Shown here in pieces: positions 34,540 to 47,494 of a DNA stretch of 64,000 bases. The notes below the pieces were generated by a model. That model worked only from the letters and a program-made list of their open reading frames with translations, was not told the origin of the DNA and searched no databases. The stretch lies in assembly GCA_015680685.1 (NCBI GenBank), contig MNCI01004643.1:348263-412262 (forward strand), read 5' to 3'. The stretch's first letter is position 1. The number at the start of each line of letters is the position of its first letter. Position numbers and translations under genes: made by a program. Origin of the DNA: Gnetum montanum. Taxonomy: Eukaryota > Streptophyta > Gnetopsida > Gnetales > Gnetaceae.

Positions 34540-35480
34540 TCAAGCCCTTAAATACAATATTTCATCAATTTTTGCTGATTCTTGTATTTTTCTCTGGCAA
34601 TATCTTCTATCTAATGTTGAGTAATAATTTCTGAAATTGATGGATTGGCAAATGTGAAGACACTTTTGATCTATTGATGTTTGTTTTTGTGCAACGTTGG
34701 TAGAAACCTGGAAATTGCTACTTTCTAACCAGATTCATCATTAGGATTGGAACATATAAGCAAATCTAGCCCAATTGTATAAGGAGAGAGTGCATCCATG
34801 AAATGTGCTCCAAGGCCCACATCAAAACCACTATCAGAAATTTGGACAAAATTTGTCTGCCCAATATAAACATTCCTTAACTGGATAGGAATATTGAATG
34901 CAAAATGAGTTAGACTTCTTACTACATTCATGGTATTGAGCTTTATCGAGTTTGGCTGAGACACCCAATTCCCAAGCACATCTTTGTGGCAGAAATTCAA
35001 GGTTGCTCCAGTGTTAACAAAAGCTTGATATTTCTTCCAGTTCCGCTGACCATTAACTGCCAACTTGATTGGTATGATGATTACGCTATGCAAAGACATA
35101 AGATGCTTGATTTGATGTTGTTGTTTGGTTGGAAAGGTATGTTTTGATAAACTTCAAGCTTTTTCAAGTTCTGCAACAATAGGAAATCTCTTTTCATATG
35201 GTGTAATCAGGAATTTTGGGGGTACCTTTTGAAAGATTTTTGTTGGCTTTGTGCCTAACTAAGATGTGCTAGGTACATCTGATAATTCTTCACTGCAATG
35301 TAGGTCATCATCCTGATCTTAGAGATTGATAGGACATATGTTGCATTAACTATTCAATGTCACCTCCTGATGCAAAATACATTTCCTAATCATTCAACCA
35401 AGTATCAATTTCGGCATAGTCGTCTACTGAGAGTTGTTGTATCCAGTCTTCAGCTAACTCTATGTTGTCCTAATCTGAAA
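34540..35480 (-). pseudogene. Caulimovirid protease region, minus copy (broken)
   Basis: A 124-codon open stretch (35099-34725) is closely similar to 28441-28830 of the plus copy: IIIPIKLAVNGQRNW, then FVNTGATLNFCHKD, then FMDALSPYTIGLDLLICSN. The active-site motif has Asn in place of the catalytic Asp (N-T-G). The plus copy instead lost the Gly, so the two copies decayed independently at this site. Homology to the plus copy fades near 34535. Confidence 0.75.
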
Positions 35481-35490
35481 ATTTGCTTTA

Positions 35491-35944
35491 CATCATCATT
35501 CTTTAAATCTTTGAACAAGACAATGAAATTATTTAAAGGTTAATAACCCTTACAAAAAAAAGACTAAGGGTGAGAAGGGTATTGATGCTTCTTTTTAAGG
35601 ATAATAAATATTTTTTTTGAAAACTACTATTACTAGAAGCCAAAGTTTGGGAAAATAAAAGTTAATCTAAACTTGAAGAAATATAGATAAAGATGGAATC
35701 TACAATTGTAGAACTATTGAAACAGTAAGATCAAGAAAGGACAAAGGAAATCATTTCAATCTATAGCTACTCAATCAAATGTATGTTGACCATAGATATA
35801 CATCATCTTAATAATTGCATTTTAAGTACTAATCTTAAGGCTATATGAATTCTTTGAAATCTTAATCGTTCTTTATTTTTAATGACTTGAATTTTTTATT
35901 TTTAACCACTTGCTAAAGATTCTTTAGATTTTCTATTTCCATAA
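35491..35944. other. Putative copia internal DNA, no gene recognised
   Basis: AT-rich sequence between the end of the viral homology and the right LTR-like repeat. If the flanking repeats are LTRs of one minus-strand element, this would be its 5' leader or gag start, but no frame or primer site is readable. Confidence 0.4.
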
Positions 35945-36360
35945 AATCAACTACCTAGCTACAAAATAGTATCTCAAAGAGAAAATTACAGAGCTAAGTT
36001 CAAAAAGGATGAATAATAAGAAAGTGGAAAGCACAATTGAATGGAAGTAAAACACATTCTAGAAAATACACATCCTTAATTTTAAACATCCTTGTGCGTA
36101 TATTTATAATGTAATAAACATCCACAAATAGTGTTAAAAAGAGATATTAATAATAATAAAAGAACTAGAGATAACTAATAATTTACAAAGACTTCTATGT
36201 AAATATACCTAGTTAAATAATAAATAGTGTAGTACATCACAAGATAATTGATATAATAACACAATCATAAAACGGTAGTGCTTGTAAATTAATGAGAAAA
36301 CTTCAACTTATTATATTCAGACTCATGTGAATGATAGTTTGCTTCCACTTTATTCACACA
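35945..36360 (-). repeat. Old copia-like LTR (right)
   Basis: Homologous to 25245-25610 in the same orientation, with many substitutions and an extra insertion of about 70 bp near 36245-36310. Together the two copies bracket the decayed copia RNase H and both viral copies. Confidence 0.65.
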
Positions 36361-37079
36361 TCATGAAGCCTTTCTAGGTAAAGATTAAGCTATCTAATGA
36401 AGAAGGGTTTGAAACTACCCACTTAGAAGACATTACTAAAAACAATGCATTTGATATGATGAGAATTCATTTACCTACTTGCAAAAATGCAATTTCACTA
36501 TTAATGAAATAATGTAATAAATTTAAAATTCTTAAAATAATATTCTAAGACAAAGGATAAAGATGTTATTTTAATGTTATGTTAAACTTTCCTAGCTAAG
36601 TCTATATAGGTATATTCTTCTTTTAAGTAATTTCCACTATCTTTTATGTTTCACCAAAAAAAATAATGTAAGTCCATTTGTACTTCAATAATTTGAATTT
36701 TTTTTCATTGCATTCCAATTGTAGAAGAAATTTTTTAAAAATTTCCACTACAATAACTTTCTATTGAAGGTATTAAACATAAAGTTTGTTCCTTTTTACA
36801 TCTCATTTTATGTGTTTACTAAACTTTTCCTTAAAAGGACTAGGACTAACTTTGAATAAATGAGAGAGAAAAGAGATGTGAGATAATAATGAATTTTTTT
36901 ACTCTGCTTTAGTAAGTATAATGAACCATAGGTCCTTCAGTTATAGCACTTTATATATGAACTTAGGCTTACCTAAGTACTATGTTTAGGTAACCCTAAC
37001 TTAGGTAAAGATAAGTATATTTGTCATTTTCTCAATATAAATGATGAAGAGTCTCTTAGTTAGCTATGTCAACACATCC
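36361..37079. other. AT-rich DNA, nothing recognised
   Basis: No gene, tandem array or transposon end is recognisable. Several oligo-A and oligo-T runs are present. Confidence 0.5.
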
Positions 37080-37480
37080 TTGTCAATGTATCCTCAAATA
37101 TGTTAATGCATATGTGCCGACAACATTCTACCCTAAGACTATATAAGTATGTGTATCATTTGCATTTAGGGCATCTTTGGTCATTTCTGTAGTGAAGTTC
37201 TTATAGTTTATTTTTATAGAACTTAAACTAAATTTTCCTCTGAATGCCCACAGCATTGAATGAATTGATCGAATGGATTTTTTATTCAAGTAGCATTATA
37301 CCTAGATAAATTCCATGAATGGTAATAAAATTAACATTGATTCCTTCCATTGCAACACTTGGATTAGCATTTAGTTTATTTCCATGTACTTTACTTTTAA
37401 ATGTATTTTATTTTCTTATAGTTAGGAAATTACTATTTTATTCTGTAATAGTGTAAGCACGACCACTTCGAATATAATAT
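37080..37480 (+). repeat. Decayed gypsy LTR fragment
   Basis: The order of words follows the gypsy LTR R-U5: a TATA-like ACTATATAAG near 37138, TTTTTTATTCAAG near 37279, GTAATAAAATTAACATTG near 37321 (the polyadenylation block), and CACGACCACTTCGAA near 37458 (compare TACGACCACTTCGAGC at 46946). It stops abruptly after that point. It is much more diverged than the other LTRs. Confidence 0.6.
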
Positions 37481-37689
37481 ATTTATTCAAAACTATTCCT
37501 TTGTGGTCTTCTTTTTTATCCTCTATTTGATGTATTTTTTCCATCATCATTGTGTTTAGGATTTTTATTCTTGTTCTCAACATTGCCTTCATTATTTAAT
37601 GATAAACCTAGCATAGATTGGTTCATCGAGGCCACAATTTAACTAATATTTTAGGTAGATTTATTTTTTCCTAATACTTTGTTTATTTT

Positions 37690-38335
37690 GTTATTAAAAT
37701 TAACTCATTATATATCAGTGCATTAAATAACCACCTCCTCAATGTGTTTGATGGAGGTTTTGGCATCATGTTGGCTAAGTGGCCTAGGATAGACTAACTT
37801 TCCTCTAATGTAATCATTTACAACTCCTTTAAATATATGGAAAAACTGATCATCGAGCAATGGATGTATGAGCTCCATTATTACTAATGTTTATCATAAG
37901 ATAAACTTAGAGATAGACTCATTGGGAGCATGCTTGATAGCCAACAATTTTTGTAAAATTTCATCATTGCTAATGTTATATTTAAATCTCCCTACAAAGG
38001 TCATTAAGAGCTATTCCAAGTAGGTAATGAACCCATGAGGTAAGGTCTTATGCCATTCAATTATCTTTTCTATCAAAGAGTTTCAAAAACTATGCAAGAT
38101 GGTATGGGGATAATTAGCAACGAGAATACATTCATTACATAATGTAATAACATGGTTTTTTGAATTAGATTTCCCATTATACTTGGTGAAATTTGACAAT
38201 AAAACTCCTTTAGGAACTTGAATAGGAGAAATTAAGAAACTAATAGGATCAACTAGGAGATGAACAATGGAGGTTGTAGGACTACCCCCATGCAATGTTG
38301 TGGCTTTTCTTGTTTGATCCTCATTCACTTAGAGC
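37690..38335 (-). pseudogene. Gypsy gag remnant
   Basis: An 81-codon open stretch 38328-38083 continues with stops to about 37690. After the leader-like start, FTKYNGKSNSKNHVITLCN and NYPHTILHSF are followed by IIEWHKTLPHGFITYLE, FVGRFKYN, and LLAIKHAPNESISKFI. That succession is the retrotransposon gag fold (F-x-G, A-x-x-W, F-x-x-x-F and the late E-S motif). No partner LTR in the right place could be identified. Confidence 0.68.
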
Positions 38336-41300
38336 TTGAATCATAAATCCTATACCACGAACATTAGTTTAGAAAGAATATGAGAAAGTGATGAAATAAT
38401 AACATTGCCCAAAATGGAATCACATAAAATTGGTTATGATGGTACAATGGTAGGCATAAAGAGAGGTTCTTATACATTGTATTAAGACAAATGATGTACA
38501 GGTGAAAGAAACGGTAATAATACCTAAGTTCGCTGAGTTTGTAATACTTGGGATAGTGACTAAAATGGGTTCAACAATGGATTCCAGTTTTAAATTTATA
38601 CTTAAGATGATAAATTAATAGTAATTGTATTTAGAAATAGGCTATATAAAAGTGGTACATTAATTAAATATGGGATTATGATAACAAGATTAATCGAAGC
38701 AAGTAGTAAAGTAGAAATATTATGAGGTATAGGAATTGAGAATGGGTTGGTAGAACCAATGAGGTTTACATGTTATATAGTGGAACTATTTAGTGGATAA
38801 AAAGGATCTATGGAAAGAGAGACATGAGAAGGTTCCTCCTCATGATCATCATGAACAATGACATCTCCACGTTTCTTATTATGCTAGTCTTGGAATTGGT
38901 AATTTTTGCTACTGACATTAATGTTGGAAATTCTAATGAGATAATCCCAAATAGCACTCACATTGGCCTAGACTTTATCCCTAGTGATTAGATATTCTAC
39001 CAGTGTGACTTACTAAGATGGGATTAGCTATGATTACATTGTATTCAACTATTCCACTTAGCTTATTTTCAAGTAATATAATGCTCAACTCTCACTTAGT
39101 GCATGTGACTGTGTAGTTATGTTGTGCCATGGATGTGATAAGAGCCTATGTTTTTGGCATGTCCAGCAACTTATGAACTTGGAAAGTATGAGGAGAATTG
39201 AATCTATGTCCTGACATGCTATCAAAGAAAGTCTTCTTTGCACACTTAGAAAAGAAACAAGGATCAAGTGTGAACAAGGAAAAAAATAAAACCACATAAA
39301 AATAACCAAAGTAAGAAAAATTCTAGCTACTAGAAAGAACCTATAGGTTGCTAGGTGAAACGTTTGAGATGCTAAAAACCTTATTGATCCTCCTAGTATT
39401 AAAATTATTTCTACAAAAATATTCTTCATACTTGTATAGTGACGACCTCCATGAACTAAGTATCAAAATATTTAGTGTGTGATCATAAATAACTTCAAAT
39501 CAATGCAACCCTTAATATATTAATGATCATGAAAAAAAGGGGCATGAAACCTCTAATTAAATATGGACATATCCTACCACACATGAACTAGAAATGTAAG
39601 GGGATTAATAAAAAAAAAAAGTTTTAATGCTAAAAATAACAAGTGAAAATCATTGAAAATTGACTAAGTATAAATTGCTGAAAAATAAATCAAGTATGGA
39701 ATAAGCTAAGAATAAAGTCAAAGTAAAAGAGCATAAAATATTAAAATATTGAGACTATGATATGGAGGAAAGGATCCTAGATTCCTTCCCAAAAATATAA
39801 AATTTTTTATCAATGAGTACCAAAGTGGTTGCCTCCTATAGAAGGCCAAAACTATAAGCGATAACTAAAAATTCCCAATGAATTAAAATTAATAATAAGA
39901 GCTCAAATATTAAGTAAAATATGGATTTGGGGAGTGGAATTGAAACTCTGAAGGGTTAGGATATGGATGGAGAAGTTGTAGGCATGATTTAGATTCAATT
40001 TTGAATCAAAACAAAGTTGTTTTGCTTAAGGATCACATCATTAATACTAGAGCTAATAAACTTCTAACTCTAGAATGTGTTACGAAAGACCAAAAATTCT
40101 ATCTTTGGAAGTGACATTGAAGGTATAGAAGATGACCATGAAGCATGTATATGTTGCATTAATGCTAGAGATAAAAACATTCTAACTCTAGAATGTCTTG
40201 CATAAGCCTAAAAATTCTATCTCTGGAAGTGACCTTGAGGTATAAAAGAGGACTATAGAGCATGCAAATGCTACAACGGTGGTAGGTGTTCATGCTCTTG
40301 ATCTTTTGAAATCTAAAAAGTGCTCTTAAATCTCAAGAAACTGATCTTAAATTTTTATTTTGATGTTTCATTTAGAAGCCCAATGTTGTCAATTTCAACT
40401 TAGGATTACTAATATCAAACTCGAAGTTGAGTATAGTTCGTCCGAAGTTAATCTTGAGTTTGAAAATGATACGTTTGACTTTTGACTTTGGAAAGTATGG
40501 CTACCTATCAAGCTGATGCTAACACTCATACTAATGTCATAAGCATCACTAACTCTTAGATGAATTTTTCTCGTTTTGCTCAAGCACTGGTCCTAAGCCC
40601 TCAAGACCTTATGTAACCTTCAAATTGACATCAAATGATGCAAATATGGTGTTGAGAAAGCCAAGAGGCTATGAGATGAGTTAAAATGATAATTGCAAAT
40701 ATCAATAATGATATTTTATAAATTTTGAGGATGATGACACTACGTCCTCCATAATTAGTTAAAATTTTGATCATTTTAGCTAATTTGGATTTTTTAGTTC
40801 CCAAGGCCCCATTTAAGATCCAAACTAATGTTAAAGGCTATTAGATGAAGTTGAGGACCCCAAGAGACTTGCAGATGTTGTAGAATGCTCATTTAAAGGT
40901 CAACATGAAGTTTGGTAATGTTGACACTGACATCAATGCTAGCGTCAACTAGGAAGTTTGAAAATTTTTTAATGATTTTCTAGGTCAAAAATTCTAACTT
41001 CCAAGATGCTAAAACTAATCCCAAAATTAGTTCAAATGATGATTTTTGAACATATAAAGGTTTATAGACCTATGAAATGCTATGCACTAGATGTGTGAAG
41101 TGAATTGAAGCTACCAAGGTAAGTCATGAACTTTTCAATGCTCTAGTATTAGAAAAAATGTTAATTTTCTAAGTCCCAAAAGAACCTACCAAAAACTACC
41201 TTTGATGAATTGTTCAAACCCTAAGAACCCATGATGCATGTTAAAATGTAGTTTCGATGAGGTCTATAGGTTCCAAAAATAGTGTTTTTTGGTATTGACA

Positions 41301-42953
41301 TTAGTGTCAGTATTAATGTTGTCCATAGTTTGAAAAATCATTAATATTTTTTTGAACTTTCTCGAAGTTGTTGAAATTTAAAGTTAATATCCTAGGATAT
41401 GACCCTGAATGATCCCTGGAGGCTTCCAAAAGCAAAAAATGTATCTTATGAAGCTTTTCTTTAAGGCATTTTATCCTATGGTATGAAGGGAATATTGATT
41501 TAAAATCCATGTCCCCTCTAACACTTAGAAAAATTTTGATTCTAGAGTTTTTCTAAGATCACAAAGAATGAAGTCGATTCGCTAGATTATGAATTTAGCT
41601 AAGAATGTGCCTCGTAATGATGTCTTTAGAGATTTTCATTCTTAAACTCATATGGAATGATCATCAAGATCATACTTAGTCTCAATCTCTAGTGAACTAA
41701 AAAAGTAGGTACAATAGAAGAACCAAGAAGGTACAAACATAGTGTGATATCAAGGGAATTTGTTGATTCTTTGGAAATTCATCCTAAGTTCTACTAGCTC
41801 CACATTGATGTATTAAAACTCAAGTTTTATTGTCTTGGAAAACATCATTCTTAAATAATTATGTCTCTTGGGTTTCTAATCAACTATAGAGATACAAAGA
41901 AAATATCCAAACACAATAATATAAAGGCCTCCACTCAAGAAACACAACATTAACATATTGATGAATCTTAAAATCTAACATACCTACGACCAATCAAAAC
42001 TAGTGTATCTAGGAGCATAAAATTTTCAAGAGTATTTTTATAGAGAAAATACCTATTTCATTAGTTATTTTATTCTTTTGAAATTTCTCTTTCAGGTATT
42101 TTTAATGCATTTATCTTGTAATCTCAAACTAATGTATCTACGACATATTTGCTTATTGGTACCTCCCATGTGCAAGTCACTAAGAAGGGCCACATAAGCA
42201 AAGCATTTGATCCATGTTTGAGGGTAGGCCTTGAGCAAAGGTAATAAAATAAATAATTAATTCATATAAATTTGTTGTTGAATGACCAATACAAAGGCAA
42301 GTGACCCATATCTAATGATAGGCTATTTCCAAAAATTTCATGGTTCCTTGGACTAGTCTCGCCATGTAACTAGAAAGGCATATAAGCCATGTTTAAAGCT
42401 ACTTCTTTGATGGGACTAACATTAGCTATGAGGCTAGAAAGGTATATGACCCATGTCTAAATGGTCTTCTCTAGTTAATTTCTAAGAGGTACAAACTCCA
42501 TAACGTTAATTAATTCATTACTTCCATAAATTTCTAATATTATAGGTAATACCCCTTTTAATTACCTATAAAATTCTATAAATAAGTAATAGAAATGCTA
42601 TGAAACATAAAGGATCTAGATTTAATCTTGATTTACTAAATCATGTAAAATGAGTAAAATAGATAAAAATTATTAATTAGAAGCATAAATACAATAAAGC
42701 ACACAATGTAACAAAATTCCTTACTACTTGCATAAATAATTTAATAAAATTAATAATAAAAAAATCAAAATTAGTGTAACCACAAAAATATAAATGTTAA
42801 AAAATTTATTGAGATGTATTATTAAAAAGTACACAAAATAATGATTCCAATGACACTTGAAGTTTACCAAAAATAATAAAAAATAAAAGTAATAATTACT
42901 AAAATATAAATACATAATAAAATAATATTATTTTTCCTAAATATATAGCACGT
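38336..42953. other. Anonymous AT-rich region with diverged internal repeats
   Basis: No gene is supported. Part (to about 39430, minus strand) may be leader of the gag remnant. Two imperfect copies of a roughly 115-bp unit lie at 40046-40155 and 40158-40275 (TCTAACTCTAGAATGT, then TTCTATCT, then GGAAGTGAC). Between 40380 and 41400 a motif close to TTGACACTGACATCAATG recurs at intervals of several hundred bases beside similar flanks, which looks like an eroded tandem array. Open frames here are short and unsupported. Confidence 0.45.
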
Positions 42954-43828
42954 TGATGAGTAGTTGGATATTCCAACACTCAATCATATAAACCACTAAT
43001 ATTTAAGGATGACCAAATCCTAATCCATCAATAGACAATGTAAGTATACTAGCGAGTTGATATTAAGTTTGTGATTATTGTCTTTCCACTGAGAGTTAGT
43101 GAAGTGCAAAATCTATGCTTTAACTCTTAGTAATGTGTGTGATAAGCTGATATTGTTTAGCTTTAAGTTTCCTAAGTGTCACCATGATGAAAATGATTAT
43201 AAGTTCTAATTCTAAGTACAATGAATATGTAAATCTATTCTATTCTATGGTGATAAGCATCCATTCCTAATTTTCTATACATATCTTAGGCTAATGTAAC
43301 TATTACTGGGATTACTAAGAAACTTTACTACTAAGTGAATCAAGTAAAGTCATGGTTGGGTTACCAAAAAATTATACTTTATGCTTGAAGCCAGTGGTAC
43401 TTATTTTATCCTACTAATAAACATTGGAATAGTAAATGACTTACGGAATGTAAATAACTAAATGAAAGTAAACATTATGGAAAAGTAAATCCATGTTAAC
43501 TGATATATCATAATGATGAAAAAGAATGTTGATCTTTATTTCCATTCATGAATTGTATCTAAGAACAATCCACTCGAATAAAGATTCTGTACAACTATAA
43601 TTCACCACACTATGGGCATTCACTCTAACTCTAACTTCAAGAAAAAAACTATAAGAATTTTGCTAAGTATTAGGAAAAACTTGTTTTTGACACAACGGTA
43701 GTTTAGTATTTATAGGCTTGACCATGGCCCACTACATCATATCTACGATGAGATATGCAAAGCTATGATATCATAATTGCAATGTTGTAGATATGATATC
43801 ATAGTCGTTAACTTATAATGTTTCATCA
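42954..43828 (-). repeat. Gypsy 3' LTR, inverted
   Basis: On the plus strand it runs from TGATGAGTAGTTGG to GTTTCATCA. Its polypurine tract lies just beyond at 43829-43842 (TAGTCATGGAGGTA on the minus strand). U3 contains several ATGATATCATA-type palindromes (43745-43805), and TATAAATA is at 43714-43707 on the minus strand. This is a diverged member of the same LTR family as 46537-47349. It is the 3' LTR of a minus-strand element whose interior lies to the right. Confidence 0.75.
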
Positions 43829-46536
43829 TACCTCCATGACTAACTAAAAGCTCATCCTCAAGTTCAATCAAAAAGACAATAATGTTCCTTACAAACTTTC
43901 AGATTTACAAAAACTCTGATATTATGACACATATATATATGACTAACTCTACCATGAATGTCGCATCATGATTTGAGTGATGTTACAAAACTACCATTTA
44001 ACACATGATTGACATATATGACAAAGATAAAATAAAATAAAACAAAATTTAGCTCAATGTAGTTGTCTTTAAATTCCAAGAGGTGATGGCTCCTCCATCA
44101 ACTTCTTTCCTTTATCATCTAGCTTCTAAAGTTGGTATTTATTCAGTAGTGCTCTAAGCTTCTCTTCCTCTAATCTAGATTCATGTACCATCCATGTGAA
44201 GTTAGCAATGTTAGCTAGAGTTAGTACTTCTCAAGAACATGGTAGTTGTGGAAACATCTCATTAGCATCAATGTATCATGTTACAAACAATGTCCTTTCT
44301 TTCTCAAAAGCTCTATCGACTTTCTTCAATTTCTAATAATCTATCATTCTTCTGGCCAAGTTTGCTACTACATCCTTTTGGTCCTACTGTCTAGCTTTGA
44401 CTCCTTGTAGTTCGGAGTTTGCTATGTGAAGCTTTTATTGTGCATCTTTCTTATTTACAAATTTCTTTTCATACATTGAGTATACTGTAGCCACTTACTA
44501 CTCTAGTTCCATTCTTGGTCTGGCTACTATCAACATATCCAAGTTAGCATATTTAGGATTTACTAATCCCATGTATTTTGTTAAGTTATCAATTTGTAGA
44601 TCTTTATTATTTATCTTGACTTGATGAATGTGGGAAAGGTTGTCCAAGATAGGTTGCCAATCAAGTTTCTATGCTGTGATGAAATTAATTCTAGCTTTTG
44701 TCATCTAGATTTCTTTCTTATTGATTTGCTTGTACATGTCCCCTTGATCCTTGAAGTGCTTTTTTAGCCTTTCATGCTTCTTAGCCTTATTTTTTCATGT
44801 GTTGATTTCAATTATTGATTTCTATCATGTACTTCTTCCATTGATAAGATCCTATTCTCTTAGGTCAATTGTATTATGTCAAGGTTAACTCTGGTGAATT
44901 TCTCTCCCAATTGATGAATGCTTTCTTATAGTACATTTTTTTGCTTATGAATATCCATCAACTTCATATTTTCCATAGCAATCTTCTTATTCTCTTCTTC
45001 TAATGTAGTAATGGCCTTAGCATGTGCATATGCCTAGGCATCTAGTACTAAATAATTCCACACTACCTTCTTTTTTTCTATCTTCATTTGCTTTTTTAAC
45101 CATCAGTTGGTCAATCTGCTCATCTTTGAATTATGCAAGCTAGTCAAGTGCAATGTTTTGTGTAAGGTCTTGTCTTCAACCTCTCAATGCAACTAGTTTT
45201 TCCTATAACCTTTGCACTTCACTCTCTAGATGTTCCATTATGATTTCTACCATAACCAATTTTCCTTTTATTGAGATCATGTTAGACTAGACCTCAATGA
45301 TATTACTAGGGAAATTAAAAGGATTTTGCATAACTTGTCCTATCTATAGCACTCTCTCCAATATATCTTCATGCTGTACAGGGTTCATTGATGTCCCAGC
45401 TAAGGTTTCCACATGTTTGGTTCTAATAATATCAACTAGTGACACAATGGAAATATTAAAGGATTCCTTAATGTGATTTGTTATAACTTCTAATGCTCCT
45501 ACTACATCTTCATGTTGCATTACCATAACTATGGCTTCTTCTTCCATTTCTAACATTACTTAGAAGGATGTAGTGTTTTTTGAGATTAGACGTCCTCAAT
45601 CATCATGCTTTCTTACCTACCAAGAGACTTGACCATTTGTGGGTCCTATGGATATAGTAAGTATACTTGGAGTATCCCTGACTTCATACATGCTTGAGAC
45701 CTACCTGGCCCATTGAGGATCTATATTTGTATTGCATTGGTGAAGCATCTTCTCCTAGTCATTCTATGGCTGAAGTTGACCCACTAGGTTCTACTTGTTC
45801 TATTCTTGTAACTAGAATGTTTTCTTCTAGTATGGATCCTATTGTAGCCTTAGTGCCTACTAGTTTTTTAACTTGACCTTTCTTGGATCGCACCAACTTG
45901 AAGATTTTAGCATACGATGCATTTTGGGCCTTGTGAAGGACATCATTAATGTAGCTTGAAATTTAGACTTATTGGCATAATTTCTAATAAGATGAGGGAA
46001 TGGCAAAGTAGGTTTCCCTATCTTCTTCTTCTTGAACTTTCTCTATATTTTTAAGGACAATAGATGAGTGATGTTGACTTTGAATTTTCCCATCAAAATA
46101 GCACTTCCTCTAGCAGCATAGGTGGAGATCCAATTAAGCCTCTTCATTTTGAATATGTGGTATGTTCCAATCTTAAAATAAATTTTCTCAGTAGTAGATA
46201 ATCATTATACTCCTTCTCAATGGTCCTATAAGCCCTCTACAGCCATAGTTTCCTTGCATATGTATTAGACCTTATTGATATCTAAGCTATGTTGGCCATG
46301 ACATTTAGTATATTAAGTGCCTTTGCAATTACTTCTACAAATTATGACATTGTAACTTCCTCAACTTGCATCATCGCATCATCTTGTTTATTTGTCCAAA
46401 ATTGATAGACTTCTCCCAAGTACCATTTATCATTACTTAAGATGGTGTATCATAAGGGAAAGACTTCAGGTTGCTTAGAGACCTCCATACGTGCAAACTT
46501 CATGAAGGGTCCAAAATTTAATTCCACTATGATAGT
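43829..46536 (-). pseudogene. Interior of minus-strand gypsy element, unknown sense ORF (broken)
   Basis: The minus strand holds a long interrupted coding-like region from about 46500 down to 44050, in the sense direction of the LTR at 42954. The longest open piece (45556-45344) begins MLEMEEEAIVMVMQHEDVV. Other pieces are rich in Lys, Glu and Leu heptad-like spacing. I do not recognise RT, integrase or protease in it. Position, between the absent pol and the 3' LTR, suggests an extra ORF of the element. The ATAGT at 46532-46536 marks where the complete gypsy element inserted. The region resumes at 53648. Confidence 0.45.
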
Positions 46537-47349
46537 TGATGGGACACGATATCGCATGGGCCACGATATCGTGTCGTCCCTTGTGATATCGCGTACGTGA
46601 TATCATGATGCACCATCATATCTATAAATAAGAGGTGGCTCTCCCTTGTTTCTCATCCTAGGCTTAGACCATAGTGAAACTCTGGCATATTGATCACTCC
46701 AAAGATAGAATATTTTCCATGTGCCCACAGTAGGAGTCCTAAAGTGAACAGATCTTTATTCCAGCAAACATTGTACCTGAACACAAGTTTGTGTACAGCA
46801 ATAAAGATGAACTTCTTGGATAAACCTTGTAGCACATGGAATAGGCTAATTAGGATTTTATTTATTTTTATTTATTATTTGTTATTTAAATTCTTTATTA
46901 GTTCTTAAATCTCTCTCAAGCCTTCTCTCCTAGTTAAGTGCCTCAGTACGACCACTTCGAGCACCTGCGTTACGCTTGGTGATCCCAGCAACGATTAACA
47001 TTTGGTAGCCAAGGTTGCATTGGTTCAGGGTGTGTACGGTAAGTGGGAACGGATGCTGACGCTAGGTTAATTTAGACTTAGTTCGTTAGTTAGAGTTAGT
47101 CCATTAGTCTCTCAACCCTTCACCTCAATAGCATAGGAGATAAAACATAAAAAGATATAAAAATCATATACCTCAGACTTACTTAACCATACACTACGAC
47201 AACTACAAGTAAGTCTGGGAAGACAATGAATGATTAACCCTAAGTGTTCCATGAGACATGTAGGCACTTAGTCTGCGGAGTTCGACCAGATCGCACATGC
47301 TACGTTCGTATTCGTATGGTTGAGTGTAGGGGTACGTCGCTACTCATCA
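46537..47349 (+). repeat. Gypsy 5' LTR
   Basis: TGATGGGACACGATATCGC through TACTCATCA. U3 has about four GATATCRC-type palindromes (46548-46610), a TATA box at 46623-46630, and AATAAAGATGAAC near 46800. R and U5 are about 95 percent similar by eye to the 3' LTR, but the U3 arrays differ in arrangement. Confidence 0.9.
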
Positions 47350-47350
47350 T

Positions 47351-47368
47351 TGGCGCCGTTGACGGGGA
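47351..47368 (+). promoter_or_regulatory. Primer-binding site, tRNA-Asp type
   Basis: TGGCGCCGTTGACGGGGA lies one base after the LTR. It matches the complement of the 3' end of plant tRNA-Asp (TGGCGCCGTTGCCGGGGA) at 17 of 18 positions. This primer is usual in the Athila group of gypsy elements. Confidence 0.85.
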
Positions 47369-47494
47369 CTAAGTGTTTTGTGCACTAAGTAGAACATAGG
47401 AAATTACTCACATCGTTGGGAGCTTAAAAAAACCTTAGGGTTAATTAAACAAAAAATTATATAACAATTAATTAGCACACCGAATAAAATAACA

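Larger units (their letters stand above)
31775..35490 (-). mobile_element. Endogenous caulimovirid, minus-strand copy (rearranged)
   Basis: Read on the minus strand, the protease region (35480-34540) is followed by the movement protein, a coiled-coil region and the coat N-terminal half. RT and RNase H are missing. In a circular genome the order is movement, coat, protease, RT, so this copy lost the RT part or arose from a rearranged circle. It stops at 31775, in the middle of the coat sequence (just after EYSK, where the plus copy continues). At 35490 it meets what appears to be host copia DNA. It lies tail to tail with the plus copy. Confidence 0.82.

Noticed and set aside
39085-39429. 114-codon minus-strand ORF with hydrophobic stretches
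   Set aside because: AT-rich, no recognisable motif, and no supporting neighbour; likely chance or gag leader.
42724-42915. Short hydrophobic minus-strand ORF (possible small membrane protein)
   Set aside because: Composed almost wholly of Phe, Tyr, Leu and Ile codons from an AT-only tract next to an LTR.
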